NCBI GenBank assembly: GCA_045661305.1
Contig: JAZRFJ010000037.1
Span: 1-12,341 of the forward strand
DNA length: 12,341 bases
Direction: 5' to 3'
Source: UMGS1840 sp045661305
Lineage (GTDB): Bacteria; Bacillota; Clostridia; UMGS1840
The notes under the pieces were generated by a model, which worked only from the letters and a program-made list of their open reading frames with translations, was not told the DNA's origin and made no database searches. The number at the start of each line of letters is the position of its first letter. Positions within the stretch are counted from its first letter, which is position 1. A program made the position numbers and the translations under genes. Positions 1-7,876 of the stretch are shown in pieces.

Positions 1-5
1 AGCAT
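1..5 (-). CDS. 5' end of a gene leaving the window (start codon only)
   Basis: Reading leftwards on the minus strand, an ATG at 5-3 is preceded by a strong GGAGG ribosome site (14-18) with 8 nt spacing, and by an extended -10 promoter. Only the start codon and two further bases are inside the window, so the product cannot be identified. It has its own promoter and lies beyond the terminator of the aromatic operon, so it is a separate transcription unit. Confidence 0.5.
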
Positions 6-13
6 TTTTATAA

Positions 14-49
14 CCTCCGTTATTTTGTTTGGACAAATTCATTATAACA
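14..49 (-). promoter_or_regulatory. Extended -10 promoter and ribosome site of the edge gene
   Basis: On the minus strand, TGTTATAAT (41-49) is a perfect TG-n-TATAAT extended -10 box. No good -35 hexamer lies 17 bp upstream, which is compatible with an extended -10 promoter. GGAGG (14-18) follows at normal distance from the ATG at position 5. Confidence 0.55.
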
Positions 50-142
50 GATTTTTTATAAAAATGCTCTCTTTTTTCATTATTTTTTTAATTTTTTTGA
101 AAGCTCTTTTTATTGTTGACCACAACATTTATTATAGAGCCC

Positions 143-178
143 AAAAAAATTCCACCTGCATATGCGGGTGGAATTTTT
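143..178 (-). terminator. Intrinsic terminator at the end of the aromatic operon
   Basis: On the minus strand a 9-bp stem (AATTCCACC / GGTGGAATT), a C·A mismatch, 2 further GC pairs and an ATAT loop are followed by seven U (149-143). It starts about 37 nt after the stop of the DUF554 gene. The plus-strand version is also a hairpin, with U·G in place of the mismatch, followed by five T, so it may act in both directions. No plus-strand gene enters it from the left within the window. Confidence 0.85.
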
Positions 179-214
179 GCTTCATTATTAGGGAAAATTT
201 TAATATATAGTTTG

Positions 215-901
215 TTATATGAAAAGAAAAATTATAACAGGAATAAAAACAGCAGGGAGCATATCCATAATCTTTATTTTTGTTATTGAAAGCATATTAA
301 GTCCGATTGTCATAATAAGAATTGAACCCACAGAGGTCATTTCATTGACACAAGCTGTTGTAAGATAAGGTGAAACTACATTTGCCAAAAGTGCAATTAT
401 ACCTTGATATAAAAGCACAACAATTGATGAGAAAAATACGCCTGCTCCCATAGTTGATGCAAAAACTATCGAAGAAATGCCGTCTAAAACAGATTTTGTG
501 AAAAGCATTGTATTGTCACCTGAAATGCCTGCCTGAAGTGAGCCTACAACTGCCATTGCACCTACGCAAAAAAGAAGTGAGGCACTTACAAAACCTGACG
601 CAAGGCTTTGCTTTGTCGCATCAGGATTTTTAACAAGTTTCTTTTCTATATTCTCAGAAAAACCATAAAATCTGTCCTCAAGCTTTAGAAGTGTACCGAT
701 TAGAGTACCTATAACTATACTAATTATAAGAATAAGTGTGTTTTCACCTTTTAAAGCACCGTCAATTCCTATATATATAACACATAGACCGACAGCTTTT
801 AACAGCACATCACCGAGATTTTTTGGTATATATTTTTTAAATATTGTTCCTATTAACGCTCCTGCTATAACAGCAAGAGCATTTGTTATTACTCCAAGCA
901 T
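215..901 (-). CDS. DUF554 family membrane protein (YdfK/YqgA-like), last gene of the aro operon
   Basis: The 228-residue product is very hydrophobic, with roughly six to seven membrane segments (about 2-20, 33-50, 55-72, 104-125, 143-172, 190-205, 212-228). It matches the DUF554 family: an N-terminal segment of the MLGVITNALAVIAGALIG type, then FCVGAMAVVGSLQAGI (111-126), KSVLDG (136-141) and a YQG motif (165-167). No biochemical role is established for the family. The ATG lies 1 nt after the aroQ stop, with GGGAG (911-915) inside the aroQ end, so it is translationally coupled to aroQ and certainly co-transcribed. A role in moving an aromatic compound or pathway intermediate is possible from context, but nothing in the sequence shows it. 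Family assignment is fairly sure; function is unknown. Confidence 0.85.
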   Translation of the reverse strand: MLGVITNALAVIAGALIGTIFKKYIPKNLGDVLLKAVGLCVIYIGIDGALKGENTLILIISIVIGTLIGTLLKLEDRFYGFSENIEKKLVKNPDATKQSLASGFVSASLLFCVGAMAVVGSLQAGISGDNTMLFTKSVLDGISSIVFASTMGAGVFFSSIVVLLYQGIIALLANVVSPYLTTACVNEMTSVGSILIMTIGLNMLSITKIKIMDMLPAVFIPVIIFLFI

Positions 902-902
902 A

Positions 903-1340
903 TTATTTTTCTCCCAAATTTTCTTTTAAAAAAAGTATAGCCTTTTTGTAACCCTCAAAGCCAAATCCTGAAAATGTTTCAATACACGCTTGTCTTACAT
1001 AGGATATACTTCTGAAAGCTTCTCTTTTTGATACATCTGACAAATGAACTTCAACTGTCGGCAGACTTACCGCTTTTAGTGCATCCAAAATAGCAACGCT
1101 CGTGTGCGTATATGCCGCAGGATTTATCACGATTGCATCAAAATTCCCGTAAGCACTTTGTATTTTGTCAACAATGTCGCCCTCGTGGTTAGACTGAAAA
1201 ATTTCAACCTCAATATTTTCATTTTTACATACATCAAAAATATATGTTTTTAAATCCTCGTAGCTTTCTTTTCCGTAAATTTCAGGTTCTCTTATGCCAA
1301 GCATATTTAAGTTAGGACCGTTTATAACAAGTATTTTCAT
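903..1340 (-). CDS. aroQ: 3-dehydroquinate dehydratase, type II
   Basis: This cytosolic enzyme converts 3-dehydroquinate to 3-dehydroshikimate, step 3 of the shikimate pathway. The 145 residues match the usual compact type II (AroQ) fold and not the Schiff-base type I enzyme. Visible motifs are NGPNLNMLGIREPEIYG (7-23) with the lid Arg17 and catalytic Tyr22, NHEG (51-54), INPAAYTHTS (72-81, where many family members have NPGAYTHTS), the EVHLS segment with His99 (97-101), and Arg110. The ATG overlaps the stop of aroE-aroK by one base (TAATG). A GGAG ribosome site lies at 1352-1355. All expected active-site residues appear present. Confidence 0.95.
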   Translation of the reverse strand: MKILVINGPNLNMLGIREPEIYGKESYEDLKTYIFDVCKNENIEVEIFQSNHEGDIVDKIQSAYGNFDAIVINPAAYTHTSVAILDALKAVSLPTVEVHLSDVSKREAFRSISYVRQACIETFSGFGFEGYKKAILFLKENLGEK

Positions 1341-2584
1341 TATATTAATTTCTCCTTGATTCTTTTTGCCGTTTCCGCTGTTTCTAACGCATTTTCTTTA
1401 TTTTCTACTATATAATCGCAAAATTTTTTATAAAGCGGTTTTCTTTCTTCATACATTTTTAAAAGATTATTTTTTTGTGAAAGAGGTCTGTCATCTGTCG
1501 GAAGTTTTTCAACATTTCTTTTTATCCAGAAAACAATTCCGTTTTGTTTAAGATATGGATAGTTCTCTTCTCTTGTAACGCAACCACCGCCTGTTGCAAT
1601 TATACAGCCCGTCTTTTTTGATACTTTTTTAATTACCTCATGTTCAGCTTTCCTAAAAGCCTCTTCGCCCTCTTTTTCAAAAATTTCAGGAATTGTCATA
1701 TTTTTATATTTGACAATTTCTTCGTCACAGTCAATAAATTCTTTTCCAAGCATTTCCGAAAGTATTTTCCCTGTTGTTGTTTTTCCGCATCCCGGCATAC
1801 CTATAAGAATTATATTTTGAGCATTTTTTTCGAGGCTTTTTTCTATGATGTCGATTTTTGTGTCACAAATATCCTTTTTTAAAAAAAGCTCTGCTGATTT
1901 TTTAGCTTGTGCAACAAGCATGGAAAGTCCGTTTATATGCGGGATGTTTAATTCTTTTGCATTAAGGAGAAGCTTTGTTTTTATAGGGTTATATATAAGG
2001 TCAATAACGCCCTCGCATTTTTTGAAATCCGAAAGTTCTATCGGACATGCCATATTATCAGGGTACATTCCGACAGGTGTTGTATTTACTATAATTTCAG
2101 CATCATAATGAAGACTTATATTTTCATAGTTGTTTTCGCCTGTTCTTGAGATAACAATAACTTTCTTTGCTCCTAAATCATTAAGTGCTTGTATTACTGT
2201 TAAGGAAGCACCGCCACTCCCAAGAACTATTGCTTTTTTACCCTTAATTATAATCCCGCTTTTTTTAACCATGTAACAAAAACCGTAATAATCTGTGTTG
2301 TACCCATGCCAGCCGTCATCTTCTTTTACAAGTGTATTTACACTTCCAAGTTTTTTTGCATTTTCTGATAAGCTTACACAGTAAGGAATAACCGCTTTTT
2401 TATATGGTATCGTCACATTCATTCCCGAAAGCTCTGTGCTTTTTAGAAAGCGGTCAAGCTCGTCACTTTCTCTTTCGTAAAGCTTATATTCATAGTTATC
2501 AAGCATACTGTGGATTAAAGGAGAAAAGCTATGTGAAAGCTTTCTTCCTAAAAGTCCGTATTTACGGCTCTTTTGGTTAATCAT
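1340..2584 (-). CDS. aroE-aroK: Fused shikimate dehydrogenase - shikimate kinase
   Basis: The 414-residue bifunctional protein carries two consecutive steps: NADPH-dependent reduction of 3-dehydroshikimate (AroE, about 1-245), then ATP phosphorylation of shikimate (AroK, about 255-414). The AroE part shows the shikimate-binding SHSFSP (17-22), NVTIPYK with catalytic Lys62, NTD with Asp98, the dinucleotide loop LGSGGAS (121-127), SRT (146-148) suggesting NADP, NTTPVGMYP (167-175) and NGLSMLVAQA (218-227). The AroK part shows Walker A GMPGCGKTT (262-270), the DCD shikimate site (285-287), FR (310-311), TGGG (331-334) and DRPL (365-368). The start chosen is the ATG at 2584, overlapping the pheA stop (TAATG) with GGAGG at 2592-2596. 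An in-frame start 15 codons earlier has no ribosome site. Both domains look intact. Confidence 0.95.
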   Translation of the reverse strand: MINQKSRKYGLLGRKLSHSFSPLIHSMLDNYEYKLYERESDELDRFLKSTELSGMNVTIPYKKAVIPYCVSLSENAKKLGSVNTLVKEDDGWHGYNTDYYGFCYMVKKSGIIIKGKKAIVLGSGGASLTVIQALNDLGAKKVIVISRTGENNYENISLHYDAEIIVNTTPVGMYPDNMACPIELSDFKKCEGVIDLIYNPIKTKLLLNAKELNIPHINGLSMLVAQAKKSAELFLKKDICDTKIDIIEKSLEKNAQNIILIGMPGCGKTTTGKILSEMLGKEFIDCDEEIVKYKNMTIPEIFEKEGEEAFRKAEHEVIKKVSKKTGCIIATGGGCVTREENYPYLKQNGIVFWIKRNVEKLPTDDRPLSQKNNLLKMYEERKPLYKKFCDYIVENKENALETAETAKRIKEKLI

Positions 2585-3726
2585 TACACAACCTCCGTAT
2601 AACTGCCTAAATATTTGCAGTCTTCGCATATTTCCTTGATTTCACAGATAAGTCTTGCAAATTCATCGGAATATATCGAAGTCTCTAAGTCAAAATAGAA
2701 CATAAATTCAAAATCTCTCTCAGGTATTGGACGGCTTTCAAGCTTTATAAGATTAATTCCGAGTGCATAAAATCTTGCAAGCACTTTATAAAGTGAGCCC
2801 GGCTTGTGAGGTAAAACCATCATAAGAGTTGTTTTGTCTGCACCGGGATAGATTTCAAGATTTTTTGAAATACATACAAAACGGGTGTGGTTATTCTGAT
2901 TATCCTGTACACAGCTTTTTAAACATTCTAAATTGTAAAGCTCTGCACAGTTATTGGAGGAAAGTGCTGCAACATCGCATCTCTCACTTTCCGAAACCAT
3001 TTTAGCTGCTTGTGCAGTATTTTCGCATCTTGTTATCTTAACACCTTTTAAGGTTTTTAAAAAGTTTTCGCACTGTGCAAGTGCCTGTTCATGAGAAAAG
3101 ATTTCTTTTATATCTTCCATTTTAGTGCCTTTTTTTGCAAGAAGACTATGATTTATTTTTATTCTTACACTTTTTACTATACTAAAATTATGAGAAATCA
3201 TGAGGTCATAAACACTCATTACAGAGCCTGCGGTACTGTTTTCAATAGGGATAATACCATAATCGCAAAGTCCGCTTTCTATTGCACTAAATACACCTTC
3301 AAAATTTTTAACATATGTTATATTTGGGTTTTTAAAAACTTTTTCGCAGGCAAGCTGTGAATATGCACCCTCAACACCCTGACAGCAGACTCTTGCACTT
3401 TGTGGGAATAATTTTGGTGTATTATCTATTGAATACATTATATTTTCGTATAAATCCGAATTTGAGTTCAAAATTCTGTTCTGGTGCGAACGGCTAAGCT
3501 CAAACAAAAGAGAATATAGAACTCTCATATAGCTCTCAACATCTTGTCTTGATTTTAGGGAAATATCATTTAGTTTTTCCCGTTCTCTTTTTGAGTTTAA
3601 AACGGGTAGATTATTTTCTTTTTTATATTTTGCAATGTCTGTTGCTATATCCATTCTTTTTTCAATAAGTGCTATAAGCTCATCATCAACTTTATCTATT
3701 TCTTCTCTTAATTCTTCTAAATTCAT
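2584..3726 (-). CDS. pheA: Bifunctional chorismate mutase / prephenate dehydratase (P-protein)
   Basis: It converts chorismate to prephenate and prephenate to phenylpyruvate, the Phe branch. The 380 residues have the classic three-part layout: an AroQ-type chorismate mutase helix bundle (about 1-85; DKVDDELIALIEKR, KREREK), a prephenate dehydratase domain (about 111-288; QGVEGAYS, IPIENSTAGSV at 159-169, HTRF at 280-283), and a C-terminal ACT domain (about 297-372) with the Phe-binding type motif ESRP (330-333). The ACT domain implies feedback inhibition by phenylalanine. The ribosome site AAGGAG overlaps the aroC stop, and the two genes are 14 nt apart. Confidence 0.97.
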   Translation of the reverse strand: MNLEELREEIDKVDDELIALIEKRMDIATDIAKYKKENNLPVLNSKREREKLNDISLKSRQDVESYMRVLYSLLFELSRSHQNRILNSNSDLYENIMYSIDNTPKLFPQSARVCCQGVEGAYSQLACEKVFKNPNITYVKNFEGVFSAIESGLCDYGIIPIENSTAGSVMSVYDLMISHNFSIVKSVRIKINHSLLAKKGTKMEDIKEIFSHEQALAQCENFLKTLKGVKITRCENTAQAAKMVSESERCDVAALSSNNCAELYNLECLKSCVQDNQNNHTRFVCISKNLEIYPGADKTTLMMVLPHKPGSLYKVLARFYALGINLIKLESRPIPERDFEFMFYFDLETSIYSDEFARLICEIKEICEDCKYLGSYTEVV

Positions 3727-3740
3727 CTTTATAAGTCTCC

Positions 3741-4742
3741 TTATTTGTTATTTTCGTAGTACGCATCAAGAATTGCAATCGCACAAGCTGCCTCGATGCA
3801 AGGGACTGCTCTTGGAACAATACAAGGGTCATGGCGTCCGTGAATTGTAAGCTTAGTGTTTTCATTTTTTGATATACTTACGCTGTCCTGTTCTTTTGCG
3901 ATTGATGGGGTAGGCTTTACTGCAACACGAAAAACAATCGGCATACCGGAGGTTATTCCGCCTAAAATTCCGCCGTGATTATTTGTTTTTGTCTTTATTT
4001 TTCCATTATCAATATAAAAAGCGTCATTGTTTTCACTTCCGTTTAGCGATGCACATAAAAAACCGTTTCCAAATTCAATTCCTTTTATTGCGGGTATTCC
4101 AAAAACTATTCTTGAAATTCTGTTTTCCATTCCGTCAAACATCGGGTCCCCAAGTCCAACAGGTACATTTTCTGCCACACATTCGATAATTCCGCCCACA
4201 GAATCAAGATTTTCTCTTGCTTTATCAATAAGCTCGTATGCTTTTTGGGTATCTTCTTCACCGCCTATTGATTTAATCCTTGCAGAAATTTTAATCCCCA
4301 TACTCTCTAAAATCTGAAGACAAATTCCGCCTGCTATACAAAGAGGTGCGGTAAGTCTTCCCGAAAAATGTCCGCCTCCTCTAACATCGTTAAAGCCTTT
4401 ATATTTAATATGTGCCGTGTAATCTGCGTGTGCAGGGCGGGGAATGTCTGTAATATTTTTATAATCGGAGGATTTTGTGTTAGTGTTTTTTATGATCGCA
4501 CAAAGGGGAGCTCCGCATGTTGTATTATCAATAAGTCCTGATAAAAATTCGGGTAGGTCGGATTCTTTTCTTGGTGTAGAATATTTGTTTTGCCCCGGGG
4601 CTCTTCTTTTTAAAAATTCATTTAGCTTTTCCATATCTATCTTTATTCCTGCAGGAAGTCCGTCAATAGTTACACCGATTGCATCTGAATGGGATTGCCC
4701 CCATATTGATATTTTTATATTATCACCGATTATACTGCTCAT
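3741..4742 (-). CDS. aroC: Chorismate synthase
   Basis: This FMN-dependent enzyme removes phosphate from EPSP to give chorismate, the last common step. The 333 residues are on the short side (family members are usually around 360-390). Motifs: GQSHSDAIGVTIDGLPAG, where most family members have GESHG but the active-site His17 is kept; RPAHADYT with the second His; DVRGGGHFSGRLTA; and the C-terminal GRHDPCIVPRAVPCIEA. The ATG overlaps the aroA stop (ATGA), with GGAG at 4750-4753, so translation is coupled. The assignment is firm. The altered N-terminal signature probably reflects a clostridial subgroup and not loss of function. Confidence 0.95.
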   Translation of the reverse strand: MSSIIGDNIKISIWGQSHSDAIGVTIDGLPAGIKIDMEKLNEFLKRRAPGQNKYSTPRKESDLPEFLSGLIDNTTCGAPLCAIIKNTNTKSSDYKNITDIPRPAHADYTAHIKYKGFNDVRGGGHFSGRLTAPLCIAGGICLQILESMGIKISARIKSIGGEEDTQKAYELIDKARENLDSVGGIIECVAENVPVGLGDPMFDGMENRISRIVFGIPAIKGIEFGNGFLCASLNGSENNDAFYIDNGKIKTKTNNHGGILGGITSGMPIVFRVAVKPTPSIAKEQDSVSISKNENTKLTIHGRHDPCIVPRAVPCIEAACAIAILDAYYENNK

Positions 4743-5965
4743 AACTTTTCTCCTTTGTTTAAAATGTGGTACTTTCCACCTAGCTTTTTAAAATCCTCCC
4801 AGAAAGCAGGGTATGATTTTTCAACAGCTTCAGCACCGTTTATTATTACTTCATTTTCGCATACTATTGAGGCAATAGCGGCACTCATTGCAATTCTATG
4901 GTCATTAAAGCTGGAAACTTTACCGCCTTTTAATTTTTTCACTCCCTCTATTATAAGCCCGTAAGGCGTAATTTCACATTTTCCGCCTAAATTTTTTATA
5001 AGTTCAAATGTACTTAAAATTCTGTCGCTTTCTTTAATTCTTAGTCTTTGGGCATTTTTTATAACCGTAGTTCCTTTTGAAACACTCGCCACAACGCTTA
5101 CAATAGGAATAAGGTCGGGAATATTTCTACCGTCAATTTCACTTTCTTCTTTATTGAGTTCATCTAAAATATTTAAAATTTCTTTGTCACCTTGCGGTGA
5201 ATTTTGGGAAAGTCCTGTGCATTTTACAGATTTTTTTGAAAGCTTATCAGCACAAAGCCAGAAAGCTCCGTTTGACCAGTCACCGTCCGATTTGTAAACA
5301 CCTTTTGTTGTAAGCTTGCCTTTTATAGAAAAAATATTATCTTTTAATGTTACATTAACTCCAAAATCTCCTAAAACCTCATTTGTAATATTGATATAAG
5401 GCATTGATTCAATAGGGGTTGTTACTTTTATTTGTGTCGGCTCTTTTAAAACGCATAAACTAAATAGAAGTCCTGTAATAAACTGTGAGGAAATATCTCC
5501 CCGTATAGAGAAAGGCTTGTTGTCAAGCTTTCCTGAAACGCTGATTGTATCTTCTGTCGGTTTTTCTAAAACAGCACCGTGGCTTATAAGCTCTTCCCAC
5601 ATGGGTGATAACGGTCTTTTTGGAAGTCTGCCCTCCATTTTAAAGGTTGTTTTTACACCAAGAGCAGAAACAAGAGGTAACATAAAGCGGAGTGTTGAAC
5701 CGCTTTCACCGCAGTTAAGATGAGCATTTTCATTTGGTTTACTAATTGGAATTATATTAAATTGAGAGTTTTCATATGTAATTTCTGCACCAAGTGCTTT
5801 TAAACAATCGGCAGTTGCAATTATATCCTTTGATATTTCAGGACAGATTATTTTAGTTGGTGTATCTGAAAATGCGGCACAGATAAGCTGTCTGTGAGCA
5901 ACTGATTTTGATGCTATTGCACTCACTTCTCCAAAAAGCTGAGCAGGTGTAATTTTAATATTCAT
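4739..5965 (-). CDS. aroA: 3-phosphoshikimate 1-carboxyvinyltransferase (EPSP synthase)
   Basis: It transfers the enolpyruvyl group of PEP to shikimate-3-phosphate, step 6. The 408 residues are close to the usual length of about 425. Motifs: SKSVAHR (19-25) with substrate-binding Lys20 and Arg25, NCGESGSTLRF (84-94), LPKRPLSPM (114-122), SSQFITGLL (159-167), the catalytic Asp284 in NIPDLIPI (281-288), RLRIKESDR (307-315) and DHRIAM (355-360). The segment that reads NAGTAMRP in glyphosate-sensitive class I enzymes is ESGSTLRF here, keeping the Gly and Arg but with Phe instead of Pro. A ribosome site GAGG lies at 5973-5976, and the gap from aroB is 12 nt. Confidence 0.96.
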   Translation of the reverse strand: MNIKITPAQLFGEVSAIASKSVAHRQLICAAFSDTPTKIICPEISKDIIATADCLKALGAEITYENSQFNIIPISKPNENAHLNCGESGSTLRFMLPLVSALGVKTTFKMEGRLPKRPLSPMWEELISHGAVLEKPTEDTISVSGKLDNKPFSIRGDISSQFITGLLFSLCVLKEPTQIKVTTPIESMPYINITNEVLGDFGVNVTLKDNIFSIKGKLTTKGVYKSDGDWSNGAFWLCADKLSKKSVKCTGLSQNSPQGDKEILNILDELNKEESEIDGRNIPDLIPIVSVVASVSKGTTVIKNAQRLRIKESDRILSTFELIKNLGGKCEITPYGLIIEGVKKLKGGKVSSFNDHRIAMSAAIASIVCENEVIINGAEAVEKSYPAFWEDFKKLGGKYHILNKGEKL

Positions 5966-5977
5966 ATTTTCGCCTCT

Positions 5978-7030
5978 TTAAAATATCATAGTGGTGAGCT
6001 TTTCAAACTCTTTTAAGCTCATTTTTTTAAGATTGTATTTTCCTATTTTCTCAGGCAGAATTACAGTTATTGTATCGCCTTTTCGTTTTTTATCATTTTT
6101 TACAATACTAAAGATTTCATCTGCTGTGTATGTAGTGACTGACGGAAGTGAGAATTTTTCTGTAATATTTTTGATTTTTAAAAAGCACTCCTCGCATAAA
6201 GTCCCGTTTTTCAAACAAGCTTTTGCTATAAGGCACATTCCGATAGCTACTGCCTTTCCGTGGGAAAGCTTGAAGTTGCTTAGTATCTCTATACTGTGTC
6301 CCAATGTATGCCCTAAATTAAGAAGCTGCCTTTTGCCGTTGTCAAATTCGTCATCACTGACAACCATTCTCTTTAAATCAACACATCTTGATATAACATA
6401 CTCGGTATCGAAATTTTTTCCGTTTTCATTTAAGTGAGAAAATAAATTTTCATCAAATAAAATACCATATTTTATAACTTCAGCACAGCCGTCAGAAAAT
6501 ATTTCATCAGGCAATGTTTTTAGTGTAGCATAATCACAGACAACAATTTCGGGCTGATAAAATGCACCTGCTAAATTTTTTCCTTTTTCAAGGTCAATAG
6601 CTGTTTTTCCGCCAACAGATGAGTCAACCATTGCAAGAAGTGTTGTAGGGCATTGGATATATTTTATTCCTCTTAAAAAAGTTGCAGCCGCAAAGCCTGT
6701 GATATCACCAACAACACCGCCTCCAAGTGCTAAAAGTGCATCGGAACGGGTTATCTCATTTTCAGCAAGGAAATTAAGAAGCTTTATATAAGTATCGCTG
6801 TTTTTTGATTTTTCACCGTGCGGGAATACAAATTTAATAACCGAAAACCCGTTTTCTTTAAGATTTTCACATACATCTTCCGAATAAAGAGCATCTACGG
6901 TATCATCTGTGACGACTGCAATTTTGCAAGGGTTAATAACTTTTTTTGCATATTCACCTATATTTTTTAAAAGTCCGCTTCCGATTTCTACATTATACGG
7001 ATTTGAAACATTAATATTTATAGTTTTCAT
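5978..7030 (-). CDS. aroB: 3-dehydroquinate synthase
   Basis: This NAD- and Zn/Co-dependent enzyme cyclises DAHP to 3-dehydroquinate, step 2. The 350 residues match the family length. Motifs: GGGVVGD (103-109) for NAD binding, PTTLLAMVDSSVGGKTA (128-144) with Lys142, KNLAGAFYQP (151-160), AEVIKYG (183-189) with metal ligand Glu184 and Lys187, NLGHTLGHS (238-246) with His241, and SHGKAVAIGM (256-265) with His257. All catalytic and metal residues are in place. The ribosome site AAGGAAG (7037-7043) lies 6 nt before the ATG and 15 nt separate it from tyrA. Confidence 0.97.
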   Translation of the reverse strand: MKTININVSNPYNVEIGSGLLKNIGEYAKKVINPCKIAVVTDDTVDALYSEDVCENLKENGFSVIKFVFPHGEKSKNSDTYIKLLNFLAENEITRSDALLALGGGVVGDITGFAAATFLRGIKYIQCPTTLLAMVDSSVGGKTAIDLEKGKNLAGAFYQPEIVVCDYATLKTLPDEIFSDGCAEVIKYGILFDENLFSHLNENGKNFDTEYVISRCVDLKRMVVSDDEFDNGKRQLLNLGHTLGHSIEILSNFKLSHGKAVAIGMCLIAKACLKNGTLCEECFLKIKNITEKFSLPSVTTYTADEIFSIVKNDKKRKGDTITVILPEKIGKYNLKKMSLKEFEKLTTMIF

Positions 7031-7045
7031 AATAAACTTCCTTTT

Positions 7046-7876
7046 TTATTGTGATGATTTTTTAAGCTGTCTTCCCTCTTCCAACAAATCAACAAGACAG
7101 TTTTTGTCATCTTCTTCCAATGCTTTTTTATATTTTAACATATTATCTATAAATAAGTCAAGTTCAAAGAGCAAAGGTTCTTTATTTTTTAAGAAAAGCT
7201 CTGCCCACATCTGTGGGTTTAACCAAGCAACTCTTGTCAAATCCTTAAAGCTTCCTGCTGAAAAGCCTTTGTGATTTTGTGCAGTAGGGCTTTTTATAAA
7301 GCCGTTTGAAACAATATGTGCCATTTGAGAAGTAAATGCTATCACTCGGTCATGCTCCTCGGCAGTTGTTACAGTTATTGAGCCAAAGCCAACAGGGGAA
7401 AGCATTGATTTTATTTTATCGAGAAGTGTAATATCGTCATATCTTGGCGGAACTATTACCATGGGTGCATTATGAAAGAGATTTTCCCTTGAATACTTAA
7501 AACCGCTGTTATGTGTTCCTGCCATTGGGTGTCCGCCTGCAAATGTGAAGCCGTATTTTTTTGCGAGTTCAAATCCAATATCACAGATTTCTTTTTTTAC
7601 ACCAAGACAGTCTATAACAACTGTGTTTTTTGAGATTAAGCTTGAATAATCGTTAAGAAACTCTACTGCTGCATCAGGATATACTGCGATTAAAATAAGG
7701 TCACATTCTTCTATATTTTCTCTTGTAAGCTTTTTATCAACTGCACCTGATAAAATTGCAAAATCAGTTACGCTATCATCTTTATCAAGTGCCGAAACTA
7801 TTACATTTTTGTCCCTTTTATATGCTTTTGCAAGCGAGCCTCCTATAAGCCCAAGTCCTATTATTCCTACTATCAC
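7046..7876 (-). CDS. tyrA: Prephenate dehydrogenase
   Basis: It oxidatively decarboxylates prephenate to 4-hydroxyphenylpyruvate, committing carbon to Tyr. The 276 residues form a Rossmann domain (IIGLGLIGGSLA, 5-16, with Asp31 at the end of strand 2, suggesting NAD) and an all-helical dimer domain. Active-site motifs are GGHPMAG (114-120) with His116, FTSQMAHIVS (181-190) and Arg215. There is no C-terminal ACT domain, so this enzyme lacks that route to Tyr feedback. The start is GTG at 7876, overlapping the aroF stop as GTGA, with an excellent GAGGTGA ribosome site (7884-7890) and 7-nt spacing. Confidence 0.95.
   Translation of the reverse strand: MIVGIIGLGLIGGSLAKAYKRDKNVIVSALDKDDSVTDFAILSGAVDKKLTRENIEECDLILIAVYPDAAVEFLNDYSSLISKNTVVIDCLGVKKEICDIGFELAKKYGFTFAGGHPMAGTHNSGFKYSRENLFHNAPMVIVPPRYDDITLLDKIKSMLSPVGFGSITVTTAEEHDRVIAFTSQMAHIVSNGFIKSPTAQNHKGFSAGSFKDLTRVAWLNPQMWAELFLKNKEPLLFELDLFIDNMLKYKKALEEDDKNCLVDLLEEGRQLKKSSQ

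Noticed and set aside
131..136. Minus-strand TATAAT
   Set aside because: It has no -35 box at suitable distance, lies right after the operon terminator, and such hexamers are frequent in AT-rich spacer DNA.
25..210. 61-codon plus-strand ORF
   Set aside because: It runs through the minus-strand promoter region and the operon terminator, has no ribosome site, and its composition is just AT-rich low-complexity sequence.
2585..2629. Upstream start for the aroE-aroK fusion
   Set aside because: It would overlap pheA by 45 nt without a ribosome site, whereas the ATG at 2584 has GGAGG at ideal spacing and the common TAATG coupling.
5991..6437. 148-codon plus-strand ORF
   Set aside because: It is antisense to aroB, whose motifs and length are fully canonical; no promoter or ribosome site supports the plus-strand frame.
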